64,000 nucleotides of DNA from Alphaproteobacteria bacterium. Its GTDB lineage: Bacteria > Pseudomonadota > Alphaproteobacteria > Geminicoccales > Geminicoccaceae. Every line of letters begins with the position of its first letter. The stretch's first letter is position 1. The DNA lies in contig JALSGP010000033.1 in assembly GCA_026982705.1 (NCBI GenBank), positions 1-64,000 on the forward strand, in the 5' to 3' direction. This document shows, piece by piece, positions 1 through 6,796 of the stretch. The translations under genes and the position numbers were made by a program. The notes under the pieces were generated by a model, which worked only from the letters and a program-made list of their open reading frames with translations, was not told the origin of the DNA and ran no database searches.

Positions 1-318
1 CTCCGCGAGGGCCGCCGGCTCGCCGCCGCTTTCGAGGGCCGCCTCGCCCGCGAGGAGACCCGGCTCGCCGGCCTCGGGCGGGCGCTGGAGAGTCTGAGCC
101 ATCGGCGGGTGCTGGAGCGCGGCTACGCCCTGGTGCGACGCCTGCCGGACCGGCGGCTGGTGCCGCGGCGGGCGGCGGCGGAGGGGGTGCGGGCCTTCGC
201 GGTGGAGTTCGCCGACGGCGAGCTGGAGCTGGTGCGCGCCGGCGGACGGCGGCGTGCACGCGGGGGAGAGACGGCGGATCCCCAGCCGCGGCTCTTCCCG
301 CACGGGGGAGAGGGGTGA
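1..318 (+). CDS. xseA: Exodeoxyribonuclease VII large subunit, C-terminal fragment
   Basis: The frame is open from the first base of the window and ends at the TGA at 316-318, so only the last 105 codons are present. The segment reads as an Arg/Ala/Glu-rich helix, then SHRRVLERGYALVRR and a DGELELV motif. This is the usual XseA C-terminus: a long coiled coil followed by the conserved 'L..RGYA' box and a short beta region. XseA is the DNA-binding and catalytic subunit of the enzyme that degrades single-stranded DNA to oligonucleotides, together with XseB. The fragment ends 3 bases before mazG, which suggests co-transcription. The assignment rests on this motif because the nuclease core lies outside the window. 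Confidence 0.8.
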   Translation, partial: LREGRRLAAAFEGRLAREETRLAGLGRALESLSHRRVLERGYALVRRLPDRRLVPRRAAAEGVRAFAVEFADGELELVRAGGRRRARGGETADPQPRLFPHGGEG

Positions 319-321
319 GGC

Positions 322-1146
322 ATGGCGGAGACCCGGCCCATCGACCGGCTGCTGGAGGTGATGCGGCGGCTGCGCGATCCCGAGGGGGGCTGTCCCTGGG
401 ATCTGGAGCAGACCTTCGAGACCATCGTCCCCTACACCCTCGAGGAGGCCTACGAGGTGGCCGACGCCATCGCCCGTGGCGACCGCGAGGCGCTGCGGGA
501 GGAGCTGGGGGATCTGCTGCTGCAGGTGGTCTACCACGCCCGCATGGCGGCGGAGCGCGGCTGGTTCGACTTCGACGACGTGGCCCGCAGCGTCACCGAC
601 AAGATGATCCGCCGTCATCCCCACGTCTTCGGCGACGCCCGCGTCGACAGCGCCGAGGCCCAGGTGCGGGCGTGGGAGGAGCACAAGGCGCGGGAGCGGG
701 CGGCGGCGGGGCGGGAGAGCGTCCTCGACGGCCTGCCGCTGGCCCTGCCGGCGCTGGTGCGGGCGCTCAAGCTGCAGCAGCGGGCCGCACGCGTCGGCTT
801 CGACTGGCCCGACGCCCGCGAGGTGCTGGACAAGATCGAGGAGGAGATCCGCGAACTGCGGGCCGAGCTGGCGCGGGGCGAGCGCGACCGGCTGGAGGAC
901 GAGATCGGCGATCTGCTGTTCTCGGTGGCCAATCTCGCCCGCAAACTCGACCTCGATCCGGAGAGCGCCCTCCGCCGGGCCAACGCCAAGTTCGAGCGCC
1001 GCTTCCGCACCCTGGAACGGCGCGCCCGCGACCGCGGCCTCGATCTCCACGCCCTCGACCTCCCCGCCCTCGAACGCCTCTGGCAGGAGGCCAAGGCGGC
1101 GGAAGAGGCAAGGGCCCGGACGGATGCACCTTCGTCGGGAAGGTGA
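322..1146 (+). CDS. mazG: Nucleoside triphosphate pyrophosphohydrolase MazG
   Basis: This 274-aa protein has the two tandem MazG domains of the long, E. coli-like family. The first half carries the GCPWDLEQTFETI motif and the metal-binding EEAYEVADAI/REELGDLLLQVVYHA helices. The second half repeats them as KIEEEIRELRAEL and LEDEIGDLLFSVANLAR. The family hydrolyses (d)NTPs to NMP and pyrophosphate, which cleans the nucleotide pool or lowers ppGpp-linked stress signals. The ATG lies 3 bases after the xseA stop with a GGGGTGAGG-type ribosome site. The gene ends 35 bases before the restriction-modification insert. Confidence 0.93.
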   Translation: MAETRPIDRLLEVMRRLRDPEGGCPWDLEQTFETIVPYTLEEAYEVADAIARGDREALREELGDLLLQVVYHARMAAERGWFDFDDVARSVTDKMIRRHPHVFGDARVDSAEAQVRAWEEHKARERAAAGRESVLDGLPLALPALVRALKLQQRAARVGFDWPDAREVLDKIEEEIRELRAELARGERDRLEDEIGDLLFSVANLARKLDLDPESALRRANAKFERRFRTLERRARDRGLDLHALDLPALERLWQEAKAAEEARARTDAPSSGR

Positions 1147-1181
1147 TAGTGTCGTGACGGGAACCGGGGACCCGGAACGTC

Positions 1182-2381
1182 ATGACATCGCCCGAGGCGA
1201 TCGATCGTGAGATCGATGGACGGCGACTGAGAATCGCGGGATTGTTCGCCGGGATCGGTGGTTTCGAACTCGGCCTCGCACGTGCGGGGCACCGAGCGAT
1301 CCTGTTCTGCGAAAACTGGAGCCCGGCGGTGGCGGTGCTCGCGTCACGTTTTCCCGAGATTCCTCGCGTGGGAGACGTGTGTGGACTGCACGATCTTCCC
1401 TCGGAGACCGACCTGGTCTGTGCCGGTTTTCCATGTCAGGACCTCAGTCAGGCGGGTCGTACCGCGGGAATCGCGGGTGCTCGATCGAGTCTCGTCGGCG
1501 AGCTGTTCCGCCTGCTGGATCGGCGGCCCGTACCGTGGGTTCTGCTGGAGAACGTGCCCTTCATGCTCAGACTGGGGCGCGGTCGGGCCATGAGTCACGT
1601 CCTCGGTGCCTTGGAAGAGCGCGGATATCGATGGGCCTACCGGGTGGTCGACACGCTCGCGTTCCTTCCTCAGCGTCGTGAACGCGTGTTCATTCTGGCT
1701 TCACGCGAGAACGATCCGGCCGACGTCCTGTTCGGGGACGACGTGACCGTGGATCTGCCGCGCACGGATCTCGATCGTTACGCCCACGGCTTCTACTGGA
1801 CCGAAGGTCTCCGAGGCCTGGGCTGGGCCGTCGATGCCGTCCCGACTCTCAAGAACGGATCCGCCGTCGGGATTCCTTCGCCTCCTGCCATCCTCTTGCA
1901 GGACGGACGGGTCGTCAAACCCGATCTGCGCGATGCGGAGCGACTGCAGGGGTTCCCGGCCGACTGGACGGCCCCGGCCGCCGACGTCGCCCGTGCCTCC
2001 TACCGCTGGTCGTTGGTGGGGAACGCTGTCTCGGTCCCGGTCGCCGAATGGCTCGGTAGGCGCCTTCGATGGCCCATGCCGTACGACCATCGTCGCGACC
2101 GACTGGATTTCGACGGTGCGCCGTGGCCTCTGGCCGCCCGGTGGGACGGTAAACGCCGTATCGCCGTCGACATCGGGACCTTTCCGGTTCGGAGGAGGCG
2201 TCCGCATCTACACGAATTTCTGACCTTTCCGGGAACACCGCTGTCTCCGCGCGCGATCCGCGGCTTTCTCGCACGCGCGCGCCGTTCGCGTTTGCGGTTC
2301 CCCGACGGCTTCCTCGAGCGCTTGGAGAATTTTCTTGCTCGCACGACCGTAAGCGTACGAGGTTCGGTGGCAGCGGAATGA
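1182..2381 (+). CDS. DNA (cytosine-5)-methyltransferase (Dcm-type)
   Basis: This 399-aa enzyme should transfer a methyl group from SAM to C5 of cytosine in a specific recognition site. Motif I (LFAGIGGFELGL, residues 21-32) binds SAM. The catalytic Cys85 lies in GFPCQDLSQAG (motif IV). ENV (123-125) is motif VI, QRRERVF is motif VIII, and GNAVSVPVAEW is motif X. The region between VIII and X would hold the target-recognition domain. The gene has plainer codon use and lower GC than its neighbours, which suggests horizontal transfer. It overlaps vsr by ATGA. With vsr and the convergent gene it forms a Type II restriction-modification island between mazG and fatty-acid genes. No other in-frame start near 1182 looks better. 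The target sequence cannot be read from the protein. Confidence 0.93.
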   Translation: MTSPEAIDREIDGRRLRIAGLFAGIGGFELGLARAGHRAILFCENWSPAVAVLASRFPEIPRVGDVCGLHDLPSETDLVCAGFPCQDLSQAGRTAGIAGARSSLVGELFRLLDRRPVPWVLLENVPFMLRLGRGRAMSHVLGALEERGYRWAYRVVDTLAFLPQRRERVFILASRENDPADVLFGDDVTVDLPRTDLDRYAHGFYWTEGLRGLGWAVDAVPTLKNGSAVGIPSPPAILLQDGRVVKPDLRDAERLQGFPADWTAPAADVARASYRWSLVGNAVSVPVAEWLGRRLRWPMPYDHRRDRLDFDGAPWPLAARWDGKRRIAVDIGTFPVRRRRPHLHEFLTFPGTPLSPRAIRGFLARARRSRLRFPDGFLERLENFLARTTVSVRGSVAAE

Positions 2382-2839
2382 AAACACGCCGCGCGCGACC
2401 GCTCGACCCTGCTCGCAGCGTGCTCATGAAACGTGTACGTCGCGTACGCACCCGTCCGGAAGACATCGTGGCGAGCGTGTTGCGTGAACTGGGTGTACAC
2501 TATCGGCGCAATGTCCGAGCCCTACCGGGCAGTCCGGATTTTGCCAATCGGCGGCGAGGATGGGCGATCTTCGTCAACGGATGCTTCTGGCACCATCACA
2601 GGAACTGTCCACTCGCGACGATTCCGACGCACAACCGTGAATTCTGGATGGATAAATTTGCCCAGAACCGACGACGCGACGCGCGCAAACTGTGTGAACT
2701 GCGCCGTGCAGGGCTACTCATTTGCATTATCTGGCAGTGCCAGACTCGGGATCCGCGACATTTGCGGGCACGTCTCGAAAGGTTCTTCGAGCAGGTGCAC
2801 CGGCGGCGTGAAACCGCGGTCAGTCGTCCTCCCAACTGA
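2378..2839 (+). CDS. vsr: Very short patch repair endonuclease Vsr
   Basis: Vsr nicks 5' of the T in T:G mismatches that arise when 5-methylcytosine deaminates, so it protects sites modified by the partner methyltransferase. The 153-aa protein has LPGSPDF (the catalytic Asp of the family), NGCFWHHH and IIWQC; the Cys/His residues correspond to the structural zinc site. The Thr-His pair just before GCFWH in E. coli Vsr reads Val-Asn here, as other distant members also vary. The ATG overlaps the methyltransferase stop (ATGA), so the two are translationally coupled. The 3' end overlaps the convergent gene by 20 bases. An N-terminal extension of about 20 basic residues precedes the usual start of the fold. 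Confidence 0.9.
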   Translation: MKTRRARPLDPARSVLMKRVRRVRTRPEDIVASVLRELGVHYRRNVRALPGSPDFANRRRGWAIFVNGCFWHHHRNCPLATIPTHNREFWMDKFAQNRRRDARKLCELRRAGLLICIIWQCQTRDPRHLRARLERFFEQVHRRRETAVSRPPN

Positions 2840-3530
2840 CCGGTGGTTCGTTGCGCATTTCGTAGAGAGTGACGATACGACGGATCACGTCGGGCCATTC
2901 CAAGCGATTTTTGACGGGTGGGCCTCGCTTCGGTACAGGTGCTGCTGCGTCCGCGAAAAGCACGTTACCGGTTTCCGGATCGTAAAGGGCGATGAAAATT
3001 GCTTCGAACAACTCTGCCCTCTCGTGAGGATGTTCGCGCCCCGTCCGACGACGGAATATTTCGTATGCATGAGCAAAACTCGATATGGATGTGCTATTGT
3101 TCTCGTCAACGTCGATGCAGGCATCGTAGGGCATGAATATTATTGCAACGAGTACCGCGTATGGCTGTCGTATATGATAATCTAGAGATTCAACTCTCAA
3201 TTCATTATCTATTCTTGTAAAGTTTTTAGTATAACGCTTCGAGCGCGGATCGGGAAAGTTGACGGTCTTGATGGACAGCCCCAATCCCAAGCCCAGCTCG
3301 GGGGTACTGTAGTTGACATCCAAGCGCTTGACGCCGTGAGCCCCACGGGCGGGTGACTCCTGACCGCGTCCTTGAGCATCGGGCAGAATGACCGGAAAAC
3401 GTGGGCGGAGATCGTCGGCAAGGCGGCGGGCAAGGGCTCGCGACAGGCGCTCCGCATAATTCTTCTTGCCCGCGCGGTCCAGACCTTCGCGTGGCCCGGC
3501 CTGTTCCAACTCCTTCCGGATGGAGGACAC
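2820..3530 (-). CDS. Probable Type II restriction endonuclease; possible 5' frameshift
   Basis: No family was recognised with certainty. The reading frame has clear coding character from KELEQAG through DVNYSTPELG, LSIKTVNFPDP, DNELR, YHIRQPYAVLVAIIF and EWPDVIRRIV. The Asp of DVNYS with SIK about 20 residues later could be a PD-(D/E)xK-like nuclease core. The position beside a cytosine methyltransferase and vsr argues that it is the cognate restriction enzyme. GC content is far below the genome level, especially at 3060-3240. The uninterrupted frame can start at the GTG at 3530. However, an ATG at 3582 in another frame gives MGDTEIGGASFLEDFKR, which joins smoothly if one base is removed from the CCCC run at 3530-3533. 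The gene may therefore be frameshifted, or the run may be a sequencing error. Confidence 0.6.
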   Translation of the reverse strand: MSSIRKELEQAGPREGLDRAGKKNYAERLSRALARRLADDLRPRFPVILPDAQGRGQESPARGAHGVKRLDVNYSTPELGLGLGLSIKTVNFPDPRSKRYTKNFTRIDNELRVESLDYHIRQPYAVLVAIIFMPYDACIDVDENNSTSISSFAHAYEIFRRRTGREHPHERAELFEAIFIALYDPETGNVLFADAAAPVPKRGPPVKNRLEWPDVIRRIVTLYEMRNEPPVSWEDD

Positions 3531-3589
3531 CCCGCTTGAAATCCTCCAGGAAGGAGGCACCCCCGATCTCCGTATCGCCCATGGCGATA

Positions 3590-5140
3590 CTAGCGTATGT
3601 GCTTTCTCCGGCCAAGGGGCCGGAGATCTTCGGGCGTTCGAAGCGAGAGGCCGAGTTCGGCACGGCGGCGCAGCCACAGGCTCGCCCGGTAGCGGGGATC
3701 GCCGGTGCGGGCGTGAACGGCGTCGAGAATCTCCACCACCACCCCCGGCCCCAGCGCATCGCCCCATTCGAGCGGCCCCTTCGGATAGCCGAGGCCCAGC
3801 CGCACCGCCCGGTCGATGGCCTCGGGCGCGGCGATGCGGCGCTGGGCGATCTCGCAGGCGATGTTGACGATGGTGGCCACCACCCGCTGGCACACGAAGC
3901 CGGCGCTGTCGCGGATCACGCCGACCGGCACGCCGTCCGCCGCCAGCAGGCCGCGGGCCATGTCGCGGTACTCGGGGCGGGTGGCGGGGTTCGTCATGAG
4001 CGTGCGGTGGGAGTCGAGCCCGAAGAGGGGATCGACGGCCACCGTCCGCGCCGGATCGAGGCCGAGGGCGCGGGCGGTGGCCGTGCAGTCCGTTCCCACC
4101 GGCGTCACCAGGATCAGCGCCTCGGCCGAGGGACGCACGTCGCGCTCGATGCGTCCGCCCATCTCGCGGACCAGCCGCTCCAGCCGCGGCGCGTGGGGAC
4201 CCGGCGCGATCCACACCGAGGCGGGGCGCGCGGCGGGCGGGGCGGGTGGTGCCGGCACCACCGGCCGGCCGGCCTCGTAGGCGTAGAACCCGCGTCCGCT
4301 CTTGCGACCCAGCAGTCCCGCCTCCAGCCGGCGGCGGGTCAGCGGCGAGGGGCGGAAGCGTGGCTCCTCGTAGAACTGGTGGTAGATGCTCTCCATCACC
4401 GGATGGGAGACGTCGAGACCGGTGAGATCGAGGAGCTCGAAGGGGCCCATGCGGAAGCCCGCCCCCTCGCGGAGGATGGCGTCGAGGGTGGCGGGATCGG
4501 CCACGCCCTCCCCCAGCAGCGCGAGCGCTTCGGTGGGATAGCCGCGGCCGGCGTGGTTGACCAGGAAACCCGGCATGTCGGCCACCCGCACCGGTTCGTG
4601 GCCGAAGCGGCGGGCCAGCCCCTCGAGGGCCTCCAGCACCGCCGGCGCCGTCCGCACGCCGCCCACCACCTCCACCAGTCGCATCAGCGGCACCGGATTG
4701 AAGAAGTGGAAGCCGGCCACCCGCTCCGGCCGGCGGCAGGCGGCGGCGATGGCCGTCACCGACAGGGAGGAGGTGTTGGTGGCGAGCACGCAGTCCTCGC
4801 CCACCACCGATTCCAGGTCACGGAAGAGGGTGCGCTTGGCCTCCAACTCCTCGACGATGGCCTCCACCACCAGATGGCAGCCGGCGAAGTCGCCGAGGTC
4901 CGCGGTCTCCTCGATGCGCGCGAGCGCCGCCTCCGCCGCCTCCGGCGGGAGCCGGCCCTTCTCCGCCTGCCGGCGCAGCATGCGGGCGACGAACTCCCGG
5001 GCCTCGGCCACCGCACCCGGGCGGGCATCGTGCAGGCGCACGCGCAGTCCCGCCGACGCCGCCACCTGGGCGATGCCGCGGCCCATCACGCCGCTGCCGA
5101 CGATGCCGAGGAGGAGATCGGGGCGGTTCGGATCGAACAT
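3590..5140 (-). CDS. 3-hydroxyacyl-CoA dehydrogenase, two-domain type (PaaH-like)
   Basis: The 516-aa enzyme should oxidise 3-hydroxyacyl-CoA to 3-oxoacyl-CoA with NAD+. The Rossmann motif GIVGSGVMGRGIAQ starts at residue 12. TNTSSLSVT, GFHFFNPVP and the DMPGFLVN/GPFELLDLTGLDV segment form the first catalytic and dimerisation domains. A second HCDH C-terminal-like domain follows (RDSAGFVCQRVVATIVNIACEIAQ, GLGYPKGPLEWGD). This is the layout of the roughly 500-aa PaaH/PaaC family of phenylacetate or fatty-acid degradation. The ATG at 5140 lies 1 base after the hydratase stop, so the two genes form an operon. The C-terminus ends 7 bases from the possible start of the restriction gene, which marks the insert boundary. 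The physiological substrate is not visible. Confidence 0.88.
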   Translation of the reverse strand: MFDPNRPDLLLGIVGSGVMGRGIAQVAASAGLRVRLHDARPGAVAEAREFVARMLRRQAEKGRLPPEAAEAALARIEETADLGDFAGCHLVVEAIVEELEAKRTLFRDLESVVGEDCVLATNTSSLSVTAIAAACRRPERVAGFHFFNPVPLMRLVEVVGGVRTAPAVLEALEGLARRFGHEPVRVADMPGFLVNHAGRGYPTEALALLGEGVADPATLDAILREGAGFRMGPFELLDLTGLDVSHPVMESIYHQFYEEPRFRPSPLTRRRLEAGLLGRKSGRGFYAYEAGRPVVPAPPAPPAARPASVWIAPGPHAPRLERLVREMGGRIERDVRPSAEALILVTPVGTDCTATARALGLDPARTVAVDPLFGLDSHRTLMTNPATRPEYRDMARGLLAADGVPVGVIRDSAGFVCQRVVATIVNIACEIAQRRIAAPEAIDRAVRLGLGYPKGPLEWGDALGPGVVVEILDAVHARTGDPRYRASLWLRRRAELGLSLRTPEDLRPLGRRKHIR

Positions 5141-5141
5141 C

Positions 5142-5915
5142 TCAGCGTCCCTCGAACTCGGGCCGGCGCTTGTCGAGGAAGGCGCGCATGCCCTCCTTCT
5201 GGTCGCGGGTGGAGAAGAGGAGCTGGAAGGCCTTGCGCTCGAGGGCGAGGGCGGTGGCGAGCGGCGCGTCGGCCCCCAGCCGCAGCACCTCCTTGATCTC
5301 GCGGACGGCCAGCGGCGGCATGCGGGCGATGCGGCGGGCGACGGCCAGCGCCTCCGCTTCCACCTCCGCATCCGGCACCAGCCGCGAGACCAGCCCCATG
5401 GCCGCCGCCTCGCGACCGGAGACGCGTTCGCCGGTCATCACCAGCCAGGCGGCGCGATAGGGCCCCACCGCCCGCAGCAGGCGCTGGGTGCCGCCGGCGC
5501 CGGGCATGATCCCCACCCGCACCTCCGGCTGGCCGAACTCGGCGTTCTCACCGGCGACGATGATGTCCGCGTGCATGGCGAGTTCCATGCCGCCGCCCAG
5601 GGCATAGCCGCGCACCGCCGCGATCAGGGGCTTCGGGAAGTCGGCGACGGCCTGCCACAGCCGGTGCGTGGCCCGACGCATCATCTCCACCGAATCCGCG
5701 TCCACCATCTCGCCGAGATCGGCGCCGGCGGCGAAGGCGCGCTCGCTGCCGGCCAGCACCGCCACCCGCACCTCCTCGTCCTCGGCGAGATCCCGGAAGG
5801 TACGGGCGAGCGCCCGCCGCAGCTCCATGTCGAGCGCATTGAGCCGTTCCGGCCGCCACAGGCGCACCAGCACCACCTGCGCCTCCGGCCGCTCGATCCG
5901 CACCGGTCCCTCCAT
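5142..5915 (-). CDS. Enoyl-CoA hydratase/isomerase family protein
   Basis: This 257-aa crotonase-fold protein has RPERLNALD, AFAAGADLGEM (first oxyanion-hole loop), YALGGGMELAMHADIIVA and FGQPEVRVGIMPGAGGTQRL. Both catalytic Glu positions of true hydratases appear to be kept (the E of GGMELA and the E of FGQPEV), so hydration of trans-2-enoyl-CoA is likely. It is the first gene of an operon with the 3-hydroxyacyl-CoA dehydrogenase, whose product would act next in beta-oxidation or the phenylacetyl-CoA pathway. The ATG at 5915 was chosen over longer open frame upstream because coding similarity begins there and a promoter-like site lies at 5942-5970. No thiolase or acyl-CoA dehydrogenase is adjacent. 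Confidence 0.9.
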   Translation of the reverse strand: MEGPVRIERPEAQVVLVRLWRPERLNALDMELRRALARTFRDLAEDEEVRVAVLAGSERAFAAGADLGEMVDADSVEMMRRATHRLWQAVADFPKPLIAAVRGYALGGGMELAMHADIIVAGENAEFGQPEVRVGIMPGAGGTQRLLRAVGPYRAAWLVMTGERVSGREAAAMGLVSRLVPDAEVEAEALAVARRIARMPPLAVREIKEVLRLGADAPLATALALERKAFQLLFSTRDQKEGMRAFLDKRRPEFEGR

Positions 5916-5941
5916 GTCGGCCTCCCCGCGGCTCCGCCGGC

Positions 5942-5970
5942 GGACTAGCCGGCCCGCCGCGGCGGGACAA
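5942..5970 (-). promoter_or_regulatory. Putative sigma-70 promoter of the hydratase/dehydrogenase operon
   Basis: Read on the minus strand, -35 TTGTCC (5970-5965), exactly 17 bases, then -10 TAGTCC (5947-5942). The ATG at 5915 is about 26 bases downstream. It is back-to-back with the plus-strand promoter at 5999-6027. Confidence 0.5.
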
Positions 5971-5998
5971 GCCCGGCCGCGCCCTCCGACGCGCCGCA

Positions 5999-6027
5999 TT
6001 GGCGCCCGGGCGCGATCATGGTAGACT
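5999..6027 (+). promoter_or_regulatory. Putative sigma-70 promoter of the 120-aa membrane protein
   Basis: -35 TTGGCG (5999-6004), 17 bases, -10 TAGACT (6022-6027). The start codon at 6075 lies 47 bases further on. The hexamers and spacing match other sites in this window. Confidence 0.55.
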
Positions 6028-6074
6028 GGCCGTGGCCCCGTCCGGGTCCGGACCGTCACCGGAGATCCGTCGCC

Positions 6075-6437
6075 ATGTCGCCCCTCGAGCGGGCCGCGGA
6101 GATCTCCATCGGTCGGGCGGTGGGCTTCGCCGCCCTCGGCATCTGCGTCACCATGGCCGGTCTCGCCTTCGATCCGGGTCTCGCCTTCACCACCGGGGCG
6201 GTGCTGACGCTGGGCCTCGCCGCCGTGCTCGCCCTCAAGGCCCGCATGGCCCCCACCTACCCCTACCGTCGCACCGAGGCCTGGCTGATGCTGGAGCCGG
6301 CGCCGGCCTGGGCACCGGAGGTGGCCCAGCGCATCGTCGGCGGCGTGCTGGCCGAGACCTTCCGCCGCTACGCCCGCCTCGCCCTCGCCGCCGCCCTCGG
6401 ACTGTGGCTGGTGGGGCTCCTCTGGCGGATCGCCTGA
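6075..6437 (+). CDS. Conserved small inner-membrane protein, function unknown
   Basis: This 120-aa protein has two adjacent hydrophobic stretches (about residues 16-52, split by DPGL), a soluble middle with YRRTEAWLML, and a C-terminal hydrophobic helix (YARLALAAALGLWLVGLLW). This pattern resembles a conserved hypothetical membrane protein I associate with alphaproteobacteria, but I know no function for it. The ATG at 6075 was preferred to the open GTG-type upstream extension because the upstream part has no coding character and a promoter ends at 6027. It is divergent from the enoyl-CoA hydratase. Confidence 0.75.
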   Translation: MSPLERAAEISIGRAVGFAALGICVTMAGLAFDPGLAFTTGAVLTLGLAAVLALKARMAPTYPYRRTEAWLMLEPAPAWAPEVAQRIVGGVLAETFRRYARLALAAALGLWLVGLLWRIA

Positions 6438-6519
6438 AGAGCTGCGACGACCGGCTCGCTTGTCGGGCCGTCGCCGGAATCCCATGGGTGGTGCGGGACC
6501 CGAACGGACGGAGCGGAAC

Positions 6520-6711
6520 ATGGCGGAAGCGGGCGAGGGCCCGATGGCCCACGACGAGGGTCTGGGCGGTTTCGGCTGGCTGGTGCTGCTGCTGGTGGTG
6601 CTGCTGGTGCTGCTGGCGGTGTTCTGGCCGGCCGGCGTGTTCTACGTGATGCTGGTGCTGGGCTTCGTGGTGCTGGCGGCGCTGGCGTGGCTGTGCGCCG
6701 GTCGCGGCTGA
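6520..6711 (+). CDS. Small two-helix membrane protein, hypothetical
   Basis: The 63-aa product has a short polar N-terminus (MAEAGEGPMAHDEGLGG) and then almost uninterrupted hydrophobic residues that could form two helices split at FWPAGVF. GGAGCGGAAC precedes the ATG at good ribosome-binding distance, and a GC-rich hairpin follows the stop at 6742-6772. There is a second possible ATG at 6544. I do not recognise a family. Low-complexity Leu/Val stretches arise easily in this composition, so the gene could be spurious. Confidence 0.45.
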   Translation: MAEAGEGPMAHDEGLGGFGWLVLLLVVLLVLLAVFWPAGVFYVMLVLGFVVLAALAWLCAGRG

Positions 6712-6741
6712 CCGCGGCCGGGCCTGCCGGCCATGAACGCG

Positions 6742-6772
6742 GGAGGCCCCACCGCCGGGCGGTGGGGCCTCC
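6742..6772. terminator. GC-rich hairpin, bidirectional terminator
   Basis: A perfect 15-base inverted repeat (6742-6756 with 6758-6772) with a one-base nominal loop lies between convergent genes ending at 6711 (+) and 6797 (-). Tails are only weakly T-rich. Confidence 0.65.
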
Positions 6773-6796
6773 TTCCGGTGCGGATTCCCGGAACGC

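Noticed and set aside
2820-4214. 464-aa frame joining the restriction gene to sequence inside the dehydrogenase gene
   Set aside because: Only the part below about 3530 has coding character. The upstream part is the out-of-frame shadow of the 3-hydroxyacyl-CoA dehydrogenase.
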